Assembly (NCBI GenBank): GCA_041671025.1 | Contig: JBAZCI010000015.1 | Location: 1 to 28,874 of the forward strand | Reading direction: 5' to 3' | DNA length: 28,874 nucleotides | Source of the DNA: JBAZCI01 sp041671025 | GTDB taxonomy: Bacteria; Patescibacteriota; Patescibacteriia; UBA10025 | Part shown: positions 13,863 to 21,177 of the stretch, piece by piece | How the letters are laid out: each line of letters starts with the position of its first letter | Position numbering within the stretch: the stretch's first letter is position 1 | Made by a program: the position numbers and the translations under genes | Notes under the pieces: model-generated | What the model was told of the DNA's origin: nothing | The model's input: only the letters and a program-made list of their open reading frames with translations | Databases searched by the model: none

Positions 13863-14357
13863 ATGTCTTTCAACAAAGTTATTCGTGCGACAATACTGTT
13901 GGTTTTGCTTGGCGTTTCGGTATACGTCATATTTAGTTTGTTTAACTGCCATGATGACTGGTGCAACACATTTGACAGCGTAAAAAATACTGCATCGCCG
14001 GTCTATACCAATCAGGAATCAGTAACGAATACAGCGGATGTCTCAATCCATGTGATCAATCCGGTCGATAATGCTCTAGTTGTGTCACCGCTACACTTCA
14101 GTGGGACTGCCCGGGGTAGCTGGTTCTTTGAAGCAAGTTTTCCCGTCGTACTCAAGGATAATGCGGGCAACGTCATCGGAAACGGCATCGCACAGGCGCA
14201 AAGTGACTGGATGACGGAAGATTTTGTGCAGTTTGCCGGAGTGCTTACGTTTACTGATCCGTCGACTTCGGAGGGCGCCCTGGTATTTACCCAGGATAAT
14301 CCGGCGGATTTGCCGGGCGCACAAACAATCAGTGTGCCGGTACAATTTTCTCAATAA
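13863..14357 (+). CDS. Membrane-anchored Gmad2 immunoglobulin-like domain protein
   Basis: A 164-residue protein with one N-terminal helix (about 7-27, IRATILLVLLGVSVYVIFSLF) and an exported Gmad2 domain from about residue 60. The signature is clear: a start IHVINPVDNALVVSPLHFSGTARG, then WFFEASFPVVLKDNAGN, then AQSDWMTEDFVQFAGVLTF and a C-terminal strand ending TISVPVQF. Gmad2 is found in spore-germination and cell-surface proteins and is thought to bind or brace envelope components. The short N-C-HDDW-C segment after the anchor has two Cys that could form a disulfide. ATG 13863 is used. A TTG three codons upstream is possible. It lies 51 bases after the anti-sigma-like gene and may be a target of, or cargo for, that sensing system. 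Confidence 0.88.
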   Translation: MSFNKVIRATILLVLLGVSVYVIFSLFNCHDDWCNTFDSVKNTASPVYTNQESVTNTADVSIHVINPVDNALVVSPLHFSGTARGSWFFEASFPVVLKDNAGNVIGNGIAQAQSDWMTEDFVQFAGVLTFTDPSTSEGALVFTQDNPADLPGAQTISVPVQFSQ

Positions 14358-14387
14358 TAAAAAACGGCACAAGTGATCTTATGCCGT
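14358..14387 (-). terminator. Terminator for the minus-strand gene 14379-14927
   Basis: Read on the minus strand, ACGGCA and TGCCGT form a 6-bp stem around a 12-base loop, followed by a run of five or more T residues. It overlaps the last codons of the gene it ends and lies between convergent genes. Confidence 0.65.
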
Positions 14388-14927
14388 CGGCATTCTTTTA
14401 GCTTCGCCTGCAAAAGCTATGCGTGCTTGTGCTGTTCGATAATGCTGCGCAACCGACGCGGTAAGTACATATCCGATTCCGAGGATAGTAACAAGCATTT
14501 TACATGCGAATGGCAGTCTCAGTATCATGGGCGGCAGTACGCTTCGGCACTCGAGCGCCGCTTTCTGATTTGCGTGATGAAGACGGACATGCTCACCTGT
14601 ATTCATTCGCAATTGCCGTGAATCAACCGAAATCAAGATTGCTATGGAAGTGAAGTATGTGTGGCATGACATAACCATCGCGGCGGCGCATGAAATGGCG
14701 ACTGTTTTTTCCGAGGGAAAGGGGATAAGAATCCCTTGATGAGCTAATACCCAAACCGCGACGCAGTAGAGCGCGCCGTAGAATAGAACGACGGACTCAA
14801 CGAAACATTGGTACCATAACAGCCGGTGTTTTTGCAGTGCCACAGATAAAGACCACGACTTGCCGAGATATTGCGCAGATTGATATGCTGTCCATACCAT
14901 CAGGAGAACAATAACCAGAACTAACAT
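14379..14927 (-). CDS. Multi-pass membrane protein of unknown function
   Basis: A 182-residue protein with about four hydrophobic segments: residues 1-17 (MLVLVIVLLMVW), a segment around FVESVVLFYGALYCVAVWVL, one around VAISCAAAMVMSCHTYFTSIAILI, and one around MLVTILGIGYVLTASVA. Between the third and fourth lies a soluble loop rich in His and Arg (GEHVRLHHANQK). No family is recognised. The start ATG 14927 (minus strand) is set by GAGGAGGG seven bases upstream. A longer frame to 14960 would place that site inside the gene. It has its own strong promoter and terminator, so it is a single-gene unit. Confidence 0.7.
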   Translation of the reverse strand: MLVLVIVLLMVWTAYQSAQYLGKSWSLSVALQKHRLLWYQCFVESVVLFYGALYCVAVWVLAHQGILIPFPSEKTVAISCAAAMVMSCHTYFTSIAILISVDSRQLRMNTGEHVRLHHANQKAALECRSVLPPMILRLPFACKMLVTILGIGYVLTASVAQHYRTAQARIAFAGEAKRMPTA

Positions 14928-14973
14928 TTTTACACCCTCCTCATGAATTCGTAAGGTCAATTTTACTGAATCT

Positions 14974-15001
14974 ACTATACCTCTCAGATATACGGTGTCA
15001 A
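14974..15001 (-). promoter_or_regulatory. Sigma70-type promoter of the 14379-14927 gene
   Basis: On the minus strand, TTGACA (14996-15001) and TATAGT (14974-14979) with a 16-base spacer. The leader is about 40 bases and includes the ribosome site. Confidence 0.75.
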
Positions 15002-15038
15002 ATACACGGAGCGGGTATATACTGAGTGTGGCTCACTT

Positions 15039-15383
15039 ATGCTGCATATACATCTGAAACAGGCAGGCATTATTTGGATTCACGGACTCATCATCCTGCT
15101 TATTTGGTTTTCTCCATTTTTGTTCCACTGGCTGGGAATTCTTATCGGTATTGCGCTATACGTCGTCCAAATTATTATCGTAGGGGATTGTGTACTGACA
15201 CGAAAGCAATTTGGCGTGAAGAAGCGCGGTCCGACATTTTATTATTATCTGCTCGTCAAGCTCGGTTTTCATCCTGACATGCAGCGAGTGCGGTGGATTT
15301 CAGATTACATTATGCCTGTAATCATTTTTCTTTTGGCAATCATGTGGCAGGTCGTATTGCATCATCAGCCGTTCGTAAAATAA
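15039..15383 (+). CDS. Small three-helix membrane protein of unknown function
   Basis: A 114-residue protein with helices near 11-28 (GIIWIHGLIILLIWFSPF), 32-50 (LGILIGIALYVVQIIIVG) and 90-107 (IMPVIIFLLAIMWQVVLH). The loop between the second and third contains GDCVLTRKQFG and a basic, aromatic stretch (KRGPTFYYYLLVK). The overall layout recalls short membrane proteins of the DUF2784 sort, but I cannot confirm this. TATACT at 15018-15023 is a likely -10 box, leaving a leader of only about eight bases. It is divergent from the minus-strand membrane protein gene at 14379-14927. Confidence 0.65.
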   Translation: MLHIHLKQAGIIWIHGLIILLIWFSPFLFHWLGILIGIALYVVQIIIVGDCVLTRKQFGVKKRGPTFYYYLLVKLGFHPDMQRVRWISDYIMPVIIFLLAIMWQVVLHHQPFVK

Positions 15384-15470
15384 TCATCATCTTTCTCATT
15401 AGACGAAAACTATGTCAGTCTTTTTATTTTTCCCACATGTGTTAAGATGCGATGAAATAGTAACAAAACA

Positions 15471-15499
15471 TTGACAATATCTAATTTTTATGGTAAAAT
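15471..15499 (+). promoter_or_regulatory. Strong promoter of the metzincin protease gene
   Basis: TTGACA (15471-15476), a 17-base spacer and TAAAAT (15494-15499), with TGG directly before the -10 box (extended -10). Transcription should start near 15506. Confidence 0.85.
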
Positions 15500-15530
15500 A
15501 CATATGTTAAGTGGATATTTAATAACAAAT

Positions 15531-18449
15531 ATGGAAACAAAAACAAACAGTCAGTTCAGTCCAGCAGCTTCTCTACACCCCCGAACCCGAAGGTTCGGTT
15601 TGTTAGCTTTTGTATTGCCTGCGTCACTTCTTATATACGGGCTTGCGATGGCGACGCAATTGCAGGCGGGGAATGGCATAGCGCTGTTTCCTTCCCTCAA
15701 GAAAAGCGTACCGCCGTCGGTGTACACCTGCACGACTCTCGGATGGCCTGCGTCACTTAATGCAGCGGCGCAAGCGGGCGACCGTGCATCACTGGATAGC
15801 GGTATTGCAGAACAAACGCAGTCACTGCGAAGCGCGACAAATCCTTCTGTTAATCAGGTAGCTTTACGGACAAATCTTTCCGATCGCAAAGAGTCTCAAC
15901 GACGCCTATTGTTTACTGACGCTGAAGCAGTCATGAATTCCTTGCTTACCCCTCAGATGGCTTCTGCGTATCGTACGTGGACTAAAAATTGCGTTGAAGA
16001 AAAGATTCGGGTAGAGGGAACGCTTGAGCAATACATTGCTGACCCGGTTGACGGTGCGGCACAGGGTATCGAAGTATGGACCGTAAAAACGCCGGCCGGC
16101 AAGTCATACACACTGCATCCGGTGGGAGAACAGCATGCAGCGCTTCTCGTTGGATCCGAAGTAGCCGTAGACGGATACCGCATTGATGAGCACATATTCT
16201 TCAATGCGGAAAATGGCTTGGTTGAAAATGCCGCAGAACCCGCAACCGGCTACAATGTACTTTTAGCACGTGAAGCACAGGATTTCGTGCTTGGTCCGCA
16301 GGAAACGATTGTCCTGCTTGCAAATTTTCAAAATACCAGTCAGCCCTCGTTAAGTCAAAGCACGGTTTCCTACCGAGTGTTTACCGACATGAACGGCTAC
16401 TACCAGAATAATTCATACGGCAATATTTCCGTTGTCGGCGAAGTGCGTAATTGGAAAACCGTACCGATCAACCAGAGCTGTGACATGAATGCCATGTTGA
16501 ATGCGGCCCTAGTTGCATTTGACGCCGATGTCGATTTTTCTCAATATGAGCGCGTGATTGTTATTTCTCCGTTTGGTCCGTCGTGTTCCTGGGGCGGAAT
16601 CAGCACCGTGGGAAAAACATCTATCACTACTGATGACGGGGTTGTAGCAGCTTCCGCGTCATTTGCTGTTGCCAATTACGCCGGCACGACCTTGCTTGCC
16701 CATGAATACGGACACGGATTAGGATTGCACCACGCCAGTTTTTACAATTGTCCCGGGGTACCGTTTCAGGAGAGCGGATGCGATCTAACAGAATATGGTG
16801 ATCCGTTCAGCATTATGGGGGCTAATCTAAATTTCGGGTATTTTAATGCTCTCGAAAAAAATTATCTCGGATGGTTTACGCCGTCAAATATACTGACGGT
16901 TACCCAGAATGGGACATATACGATTGATCATCTTGAAGTTGCCTCGTTAAATCTCAAAGCGCTGAAGATCCAGCGTGCAGAAGATGATTACCTGTATGTT
17001 GAATTCCGTCAGCCGATCGGACATGATATCAATTTCGGCTTTACAAACGGATATGACGGTGCGTTAGTGCATTTCCACGGATTCCAGGATTTTACAGGAC
17101 CACTGGCAAACCGTTCGTTTTTGCTTGATGCCGCACATGGTGCTGGGTGGGGCAATGTAAATGATTCTGCGCTGACTCCCGGCCAGACATTTGTAGATCC
17201 GCTCACGCAAACCGCAGTTACCACCGTTGAAAAAGGGGACGGGACGCTTGATGTACAGGTTACACTCGGCAAGACTGATTTTACTTCGCCGGCAGTAGCG
17301 ATTACCGCGCCTGAAAACAATGCAACAGTAGGTGGCGTATTCACGGTTGAAGTAGATGCGACTGATGCTTCGGGAATTTCACGCGTCGAGTTGCACAGTC
17401 TGCAAACGCTCAAAAGCGCTATCGCTACAGATACGACATTTCCGTATTCATTTCAGCTTGATAGCCGTAATTACCCGGTCGGTCCCAATGGTTTTTTTGC
17501 CATTGCGTATGACAATGCCGGAAATCCGTACGGTGTTACGGACAACAAAGGTACATCCGCATTCACCACCTTTATCATGAGTGAGGGCGACACTACCCCT
17601 CCGGAAGTGACTATGATCACCCCGGTTGACGGAGGCGCAGCTCATAATCCGGTATCATTTCTTGCGCATGCAAGTGATAACGGATCGCTGACCACTACGT
17701 TACTCTACGTAGACGGTGTTTCAAAGTTTATGCTGTTTGGCGGTACTACGGTAGATATCGGCGGTCCTTTGACCTTGACGACGGGACTCCATACCGCGTA
17801 CGCAAAATCTACAGATACCTCAAGCCTGACGACTACGACGCCAATCGTCACCTTCCTCGTTGATGATACCGTTCCGCAAGTTGTATTGACTGCTCCTGCA
17901 GAGGGTGCGCAGTTAAGCGGTTTTGTGGACCTCACAGCGGATGCATCGGATAATGACGCAATTCAAAAAGTTGCATTTGTTATGGACAGTTCTGTCGTGC
18001 TCAACGAAGACAGTACTGCACCGTATGCCTTTGCGCTTGATAGTTCAACGGTATCAGCAGGCGCCCACACGATACAGGCCAAAGCCTATGATCGAGCGGG
18101 CAATGTGACCACGTCTGTGAGTCACGGTGTGACGATTTTTCACTCGGCCACATTTGTATGCGGCGATGTTGACGGAAATGCGATCGTGACCATTTCGGAT
18201 ATCGTGAGTCTCATCAACTACATATTCAACGGCACGTTTATTTCAGACCCGCTTGCCGCATCGGATGTGGACGGCAACGGCTTGGTAACAATTTCTGACG
18301 CTGTCTATCTGATTCAGTTTATCTTTTCGGGAGGACCCGCACCGGCATGTCCGGCGAGCGGCACCTCAGTTGAAAAAGGTGCAAACGCTACTGAAGGGAT
18401 GACCATCGAAGAATTCAGAGCTGCTCATTCGGAAGTATTTGGATCGTAA
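15531..18449 (+). CDS. Secreted metzincin protease (M11/M6-like) with Ig-like repeats and a dockerin
   Basis: A 972-residue exported protein. A basic N-terminus is followed by a hydrophobic stretch, FGLLAFVLPASLLIYGLAMA, which is a signal peptide or anchor. After a pro-region, the protease domain carries the full zinc motif HEYGHGLGLHH (His391, Glu392, His395, Gly398, His401) and a Met-turn FSIMG (Met429), as in gametolysin-like M11 and related metzincins. At least three Ig-like repeats follow, each with a TSPAVAITAPENNATVGG-type start. At 877-941 there are two dockerin type I calcium loops, DVDGNAIVTISDIVSLINYIF and DVDGNGLVTISDAVYLIQFIF. The last 31 residues are polar. ATG 15531 is used; ATG 15504 lies almost at the predicted transcription start and is less likely. 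Probable role: extracellular proteolysis, with the dockerin for docking to a cohesin-bearing surface protein that is not in this window. Confidence 0.9.
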   Translation: METKTNSQFSPAASLHPRTRRFGLLAFVLPASLLIYGLAMATQLQAGNGIALFPSLKKSVPPSVYTCTTLGWPASLNAAAQAGDRASLDSGIAEQTQSLRSATNPSVNQVALRTNLSDRKESQRRLLFTDAEAVMNSLLTPQMASAYRTWTKNCVEEKIRVEGTLEQYIADPVDGAAQGIEVWTVKTPAGKSYTLHPVGEQHAALLVGSEVAVDGYRIDEHIFFNAENGLVENAAEPATGYNVLLAREAQDFVLGPQETIVLLANFQNTSQPSLSQSTVSYRVFTDMNGYYQNNSYGNISVVGEVRNWKTVPINQSCDMNAMLNAALVAFDADVDFSQYERVIVISPFGPSCSWGGISTVGKTSITTDDGVVAASASFAVANYAGTTLLAHEYGHGLGLHHASFYNCPGVPFQESGCDLTEYGDPFSIMGANLNFGYFNALEKNYLGWFTPSNILTVTQNGTYTIDHLEVASLNLKALKIQRAEDDYLYVEFRQPIGHDINFGFTNGYDGALVHFHGFQDFTGPLANRSFLLDAAHGAGWGNVNDSALTPGQTFVDPLTQTAVTTVEKGDGTLDVQVTLGKTDFTSPAVAITAPENNATVGGVFTVEVDATDASGISRVELHSLQTLKSAIATDTTFPYSFQLDSRNYPVGPNGFFAIAYDNAGNPYGVTDNKGTSAFTTFIMSEGDTTPPEVTMITPVDGGAAHNPVSFLAHASDNGSLTTTLLYVDGVSKFMLFGGTTVDIGGPLTLTTGLHTAYAKSTDTSSLTTTTPIVTFLVDDTVPQVVLTAPAEGAQLSGFVDLTADASDNDAIQKVAFVMDSSVVLNEDSTAPYAFALDSSTVSAGAHTIQAKAYDRAGNVTTSVSHGVTIFHSATFVCGDVDGNAIVTISDIVSLINYIFNGTFISDPLAASDVDGNGLVTISDAVYLIQFIFSGGPAPACPASGTSVEKGANATEGMTIEEFRAAHSEVFGS

Positions 18450-18461
18450 TACGATCATTAG

Positions 18462-18496
18462 AAAAGCGTTCCCTGGTATTGCTGGGGGACGCTTTT
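18462..18496. terminator. Terminator hairpin after the protease gene
   Basis: AAAAGCGT-TCCC on the left pairs with GGGGG-ACGCTTTT on the right around a short loop. The A- and T-rich stem ends let it work in either direction. It starts 12 bases after the protease stop. Confidence 0.75.
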
Positions 18497-18608
18497 GGGT
18501 TAGTGTTGCTCTTTGTGTTAGACACAGATTTTGCGCATAACAGTTTCACTGCGTTCATGTTTTTCTTTGAGTCAAAGGACTCGAACTGTACTGTACGATT
18601 TAAAGCGG

Positions 18609-18623
18609 GGTAGGTATACTACC
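18609..18623 (+). promoter_or_regulatory. -10 region of dsbB inside a 15-bp palindrome
   Basis: GGTAG-GTATA-CTACC is a perfect inverted repeat enclosing TATACT (18615-18620), which lies seven bases before ATG 18628. No good -35 box is seen. The half-site is the reverse orientation of the TACTA/TAGTA operators at 19724 and 26298, so it is not the same site, but it may be a regulator target. Confidence 0.45.
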
Positions 18624-18627
18624 GCAT

Positions 18628-19188
18628 ATGATATCCACAATAATCGATTTTCTGGCCATTCTTACCATTGTCGGCGATGCGTTGATCGTTATCGCACTGG
18701 TGTTCTTTGCGGGTATGCGTAATCAACGCATGCGCGGAGTGGTGGTACGGGTAGGCAAGCATGGAATCGCCTTTGCATGCATCGTGGCTGTCATCGCAAC
18801 AGTGGGAAGCCTGTTTCTTTCGGAAATCGCGCACTTTACACCCTGTCGTCTGTGCTGGTTTCAGCGTATACTGATGTATCCCCAGATCGTTGTCTTGGGC
18901 GTCGCACTCTGGAAAAAAGAGCGCAGGATCTCTGTCATGAACGCCGCTATTCTTTCCATCATTGGTCTCGGATTTGCGAAGTATCATTATTATCTACAGA
19001 TGTTTTCCGATTCTGTGAAACCCTGTTCGACATTTGATCCGGTATCCTGTACAGAAAAGGTTATAGTGCATTTCGGGTATATTACCATACCGATGATGGC
19101 GCTTACCGCTTTTGCCTTGATTCTACTTTTCCTCACAAGTGTCTACGTAGCTGATAAAAAAAATCAGACAGAATCTGTCGGAAAATAA
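18628..19188 (+). CDS. dsbB: DsbB/BdbC-type disulfide bond formation protein
   Basis: A 186-residue membrane protein with helices at about 10-28, 46-64, 82-97, 104-120 and 150-175. The active-site pair is CRLC (Cys73, Cys76) just before a helix starting WFQRI, the family hallmark. The second exported pair is Cys133 and Cys141 (KPCSTFDPVSC). These four cysteines pass electrons from a DsbA-like partner to the quinone pool. One helix precedes the usual first DsbB helix, so it is slightly long at the N-terminus. It is the first gene of the redox block. The two DsbA-like proteins at 26365 and 27165 are its likely partners. It begins seven bases after a TATACT box, so the transcript is probably leaderless. 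Confidence 0.9.
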   Translation: MISTIIDFLAILTIVGDALIVIALVFFAGMRNQRMRGVVVRVGKHGIAFACIVAVIATVGSLFLSEIAHFTPCRLCWFQRILMYPQIVVLGVALWKKERRISVMNAAILSIIGLGFAKYHYYLQMFSDSVKPCSTFDPVSCTEKVIVHFGYITIPMMALTAFALILLFLTSVYVADKKNQTESVGK

Positions 19189-19189
19189 T

Positions 19190-19654
19190 ATGGCCGCTAT
19201 ACTGTACAACGACCGTCAGTCAACATATCCGGTTTTCTTTATTATTTTTGTTATCGAGTGCCTGTTGTGCGCGGGATTATCTGTCTATGCATATATTCAG
19301 GGTGATTTTGACGTCATCATTGTTTCGCTTATCGCGCTGGTCATTTTGGGAATTATTTTTGTGAGTTTTTTATGGATGCAAGTTTTTGTGTATGATGATC
19401 GGCTCACGGTCAGGTACGGGTTTTTCAATAAAACAATCTTTTTTAAGGATATTCGGAAAATCACTGTCGAGCCGTATGATTTCTGGAAGTACGGTGGATG
19501 GGGAATACGATGGAATTGGACTGATCATTCGACGGCGTGGGTGACACGCTCGGGCGTCGGGATTCAAATGCATATGGATCGCAAGGCGTGTTTTATATCG
19601 GTACGCGAGCCAGAAAAAGTATTTACTATCGTCCACGGGCGCCTCGCGCAGTAG
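19190..19654 (+). CDS. Two-helix membrane protein with a PH-like domain
   Basis: A 154-residue protein with two adjacent hydrophobic segments at about 13-34 and 41-62, followed by a short beta-rich domain. The segment FVYDDRLTVRYGFFNKTIFFKDIRKITVEPYDFWKYGGWGIRW resembles bacterial PH-like (YdbT/DUF304-type) domains, which have similar strand, FFNKTI and W-G-IRW features. These domains are often membrane-associated, but function is unknown. It starts one base after the dsbB stop and should be co-transcribed with it. There is no ribosome site. The following gene has its own promoter, so this is the end of the dsbB unit. Confidence 0.65.
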   Translation: MAAILYNDRQSTYPVFFIIFVIECLLCAGLSVYAYIQGDFDVIIVSLIALVILGIIFVSFLWMQVFVYDDRLTVRYGFFNKTIFFKDIRKITVEPYDFWKYGGWGIRWNWTDHSTAWVTRSGVGIQMHMDRKACFISVREPEKVFTIVHGRLAQ

Positions 19655-19703
19655 CATACACATCAGGGTTGATGGGAAAATATAGTTATACACAGTACCT
19701 GAT

Positions 19704-19740
19704 TGACAGGGGGAGCGTGAGTGTACTATCCTGTGTAGTA
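19704..19740 (+). promoter_or_regulatory. Promoter and BlaI-type operator of the copper operon
   Basis: TTGACA (19704-19709), 17-base spacer, TATCCT (19727-19732). The inverted repeat TACTATCCTGTGTAGTA (19724-19740; arms TACTA and TAGTA, 7-base spacer) covers the -10 box, whose first base is the fourth base of the operator. The site at 26298-26314 has the same arms, spacer and register. This fits repression of the operon by its own BlaI-family protein. The leader is about 20 bases without a ribosome site. Confidence 0.8.
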
Positions 19741-19760
19741 GGCACTAATATATATCCCAT

Positions 19761-20144
19761 ATGATCAAGCCATCGTTTCAGCTGTTAGGAGAACTTGAAC
19801 GTCAAATAATGGAGGTGGTGTGGCGACGGGACGAATCTACGGTTCGTGATATCGTTGAGGTTCTTAGAAAAAAACGTACAATCGCGTATACGACGGTCAT
19901 GACGGTAATGAACCGTCTTGCAGACAAAAATATCCTGCGGCGAAAAGATCACGCAGGCGCTTTTGTGTACTCGTCCGCAGAGCCGCGGGAATCCTTTTTC
20001 CGTCGGGCGTCGAGTTCGGTCATTCGTAAACTTATCGCCGAATGCGGTGATGTCGCACTTGCGCAGTTTGTTGAAGCGCTGGATGATGTCGATCCGGCGA
20101 AACTTGCGGTACTCGAGAAAAAATTACGGCAACGACGGTCATGA
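19761..20144 (+). CDS. BlaI/MecI/CopY-family transcriptional repressor
   Basis: A 127-residue winged-helix repressor. The N-terminal domain is typical: LLGELERQIMEVVWRRDESTVRDIVEVLRKKRTIAYTTVMTVMNRLADKNILRRKDHAGAFVY, with the recognition helix IAYTTVMTVMNRL. The C-terminal part is a helical dimer domain. Related repressors are released by proteolysis by a BlaR1-type partner or, in CopY, by copper. No CopY-type CxC metal hook is seen at the C-terminus, so the protease partner encoded next is the more likely switch. The gene overlaps that gene by four bases (ATGA). An operator lies in its own promoter. The neighbours indicate copper or envelope redox stress rather than beta-lactam as the signal. 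Confidence 0.93.
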   Translation: MIKPSFQLLGELERQIMEVVWRRDESTVRDIVEVLRKKRTIAYTTVMTVMNRLADKNILRRKDHAGAFVYSSAEPRESFFRRASSSVIRKLIAECGDVALAQFVEALDDVDPAKLAVLEKKLRQRRS

Positions 20145-21175
20145 ATTCACATCGTATTTCACAGCGCACCTTCTTCCTCTTTGCGGGTAGCGGAGCAGGA
20201 ATTATAGCCGGTGCGGCAGTAGTTGCGTTTGCGCTTGTTCCGCATTTCAACTCGTTTGCGGGAGTTTCAATCGCACGCGTTGTAAATGCATGTAACCAAC
20301 TGGTATCGACGATCGCCGGCAGGGATATTTTGATGAGTTCGATAAAAGCTTCGGTGTTTATCATTTTAAGTCTTTTTTTCGTGATTACCGCCGTTATGGT
20401 CGGGAAAACCGGATGGAGCGTCTATCGGTGTGCGCACTCGCTGTCAAAAGCCGTATACAGACGAAATGAACGGGTGGTCCGCATTGCACGCGAGATAGGG
20501 CTACAGTCGGTGGGTACAGTCGAGGATTCGGGGACGCGTGTATTCAGTATCGGACTCATCTCGCCGCGGGTCGTGATCAGCCGTACAGTTGTTGATATGC
20601 TCACCGATGAAGAACTTCGCTCCGTGTTGCTCCATGAACATTATCATTGCATGCGTCATGATACGGCGCGATTATTTGTTACCGCCATTTTGCAGCAGAT
20701 CTTTTGGTTTGTGCCGGGCATGAAACGGTTTGCCGATCATGTGCGCAAAAGCATTGAAATTGCCGCAGATGATCATGCGATTCTGGCTCAGAAGGACAGC
20801 GTCCCATTGGGAAGTGCGTTGATGAAAATACTCCGTCAGCCAAACCGGATCATTGAGCATAACGCTATTCCGGCTTTTTCTGCGGTTAACGACCGGATTG
20901 AACGGCTCATTGATTCTTCGTACCGACCGCGTACACGACTGATGGTCATTGTACCGGTCCTCACCGTACTCTTTGTCGCGCTCTCCGTCTTTTTTGCGCG
21001 GGGTATTGCCGCAGCGCCGCAGTTTTCCGTCAGCGGGACAGAACTGCACATGGCTACCCAGGCGCAGGTATGTCCGGGTTTTGTTCCTGAACTGCTCATG
21101 AGCATATCAAAGAATCAATCGTGCGAGACGGGTATTGTCGCCGCATGTAGCGGTAATCAGTCGCGCGCAAGATAG
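20141..21175 (+). CDS. M56 (BlaR1-like) membrane metalloprotease, sensor form without a PBP domain
   Basis: A 344-residue membrane protease of family M56. Helices are seen at about 11-33, 68-88, 178-192 and 268-288. The zinc motif HEHYH is at 165-169 and the third ligand is probably Glu206 in SIEIAADDHA, both as in BlaR1/MecR1. The exported part after the last helix is only about 55 residues, far too short for the penicillin-binding sensor of BlaR1, and contains Cys311, Cys328 and Cys336. A Cys-based metal or redox sensor is a reasonable guess. The predicted role is to cut or inactivate the BlaI-family repressor encoded just upstream. It overlaps that gene by four bases and ends two bases before the next one. 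Confidence 0.88.
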   Translation: MNSHRISQRTFFLFAGSGAGIIAGAAVVAFALVPHFNSFAGVSIARVVNACNQLVSTIAGRDILMSSIKASVFIILSLFFVITAVMVGKTGWSVYRCAHSLSKAVYRRNERVVRIAREIGLQSVGTVEDSGTRVFSIGLISPRVVISRTVVDMLTDEELRSVLLHEHYHCMRHDTARLFVTAILQQIFWFVPGMKRFADHVRKSIEIAADDHAILAQKDSVPLGSALMKILRQPNRIIEHNAIPAFSAVNDRIERLIDSSYRPRTRLMVIVPVLTVLFVALSVFFARGIAAAPQFSVSGTELHMATQAQVCPGFVPELLMSISKNQSCETGIVAACSGNQSRAR

Positions 21176-21177
21176 CC

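Noticed and set aside
12700..17935. Long antisense open frames opposite the protease and anti-sigma genes
   Set aside because: They follow codon periodicity of the true genes, start without ribosome sites and have low-complexity Ser/Thr/Ala/Pro translations.
15531..18449. Cellulosome component
   Set aside because: The dockerin is real but the catalytic domain is a protease, and no carbohydrate-active or cohesin gene is in the window.
20141..21175. Beta-lactam sensor BlaR1 and a resistance operon
   Set aside because: The penicillin-binding sensor domain is missing, there is no beta-lactamase gene, and all neighbours are copper or redox genes.
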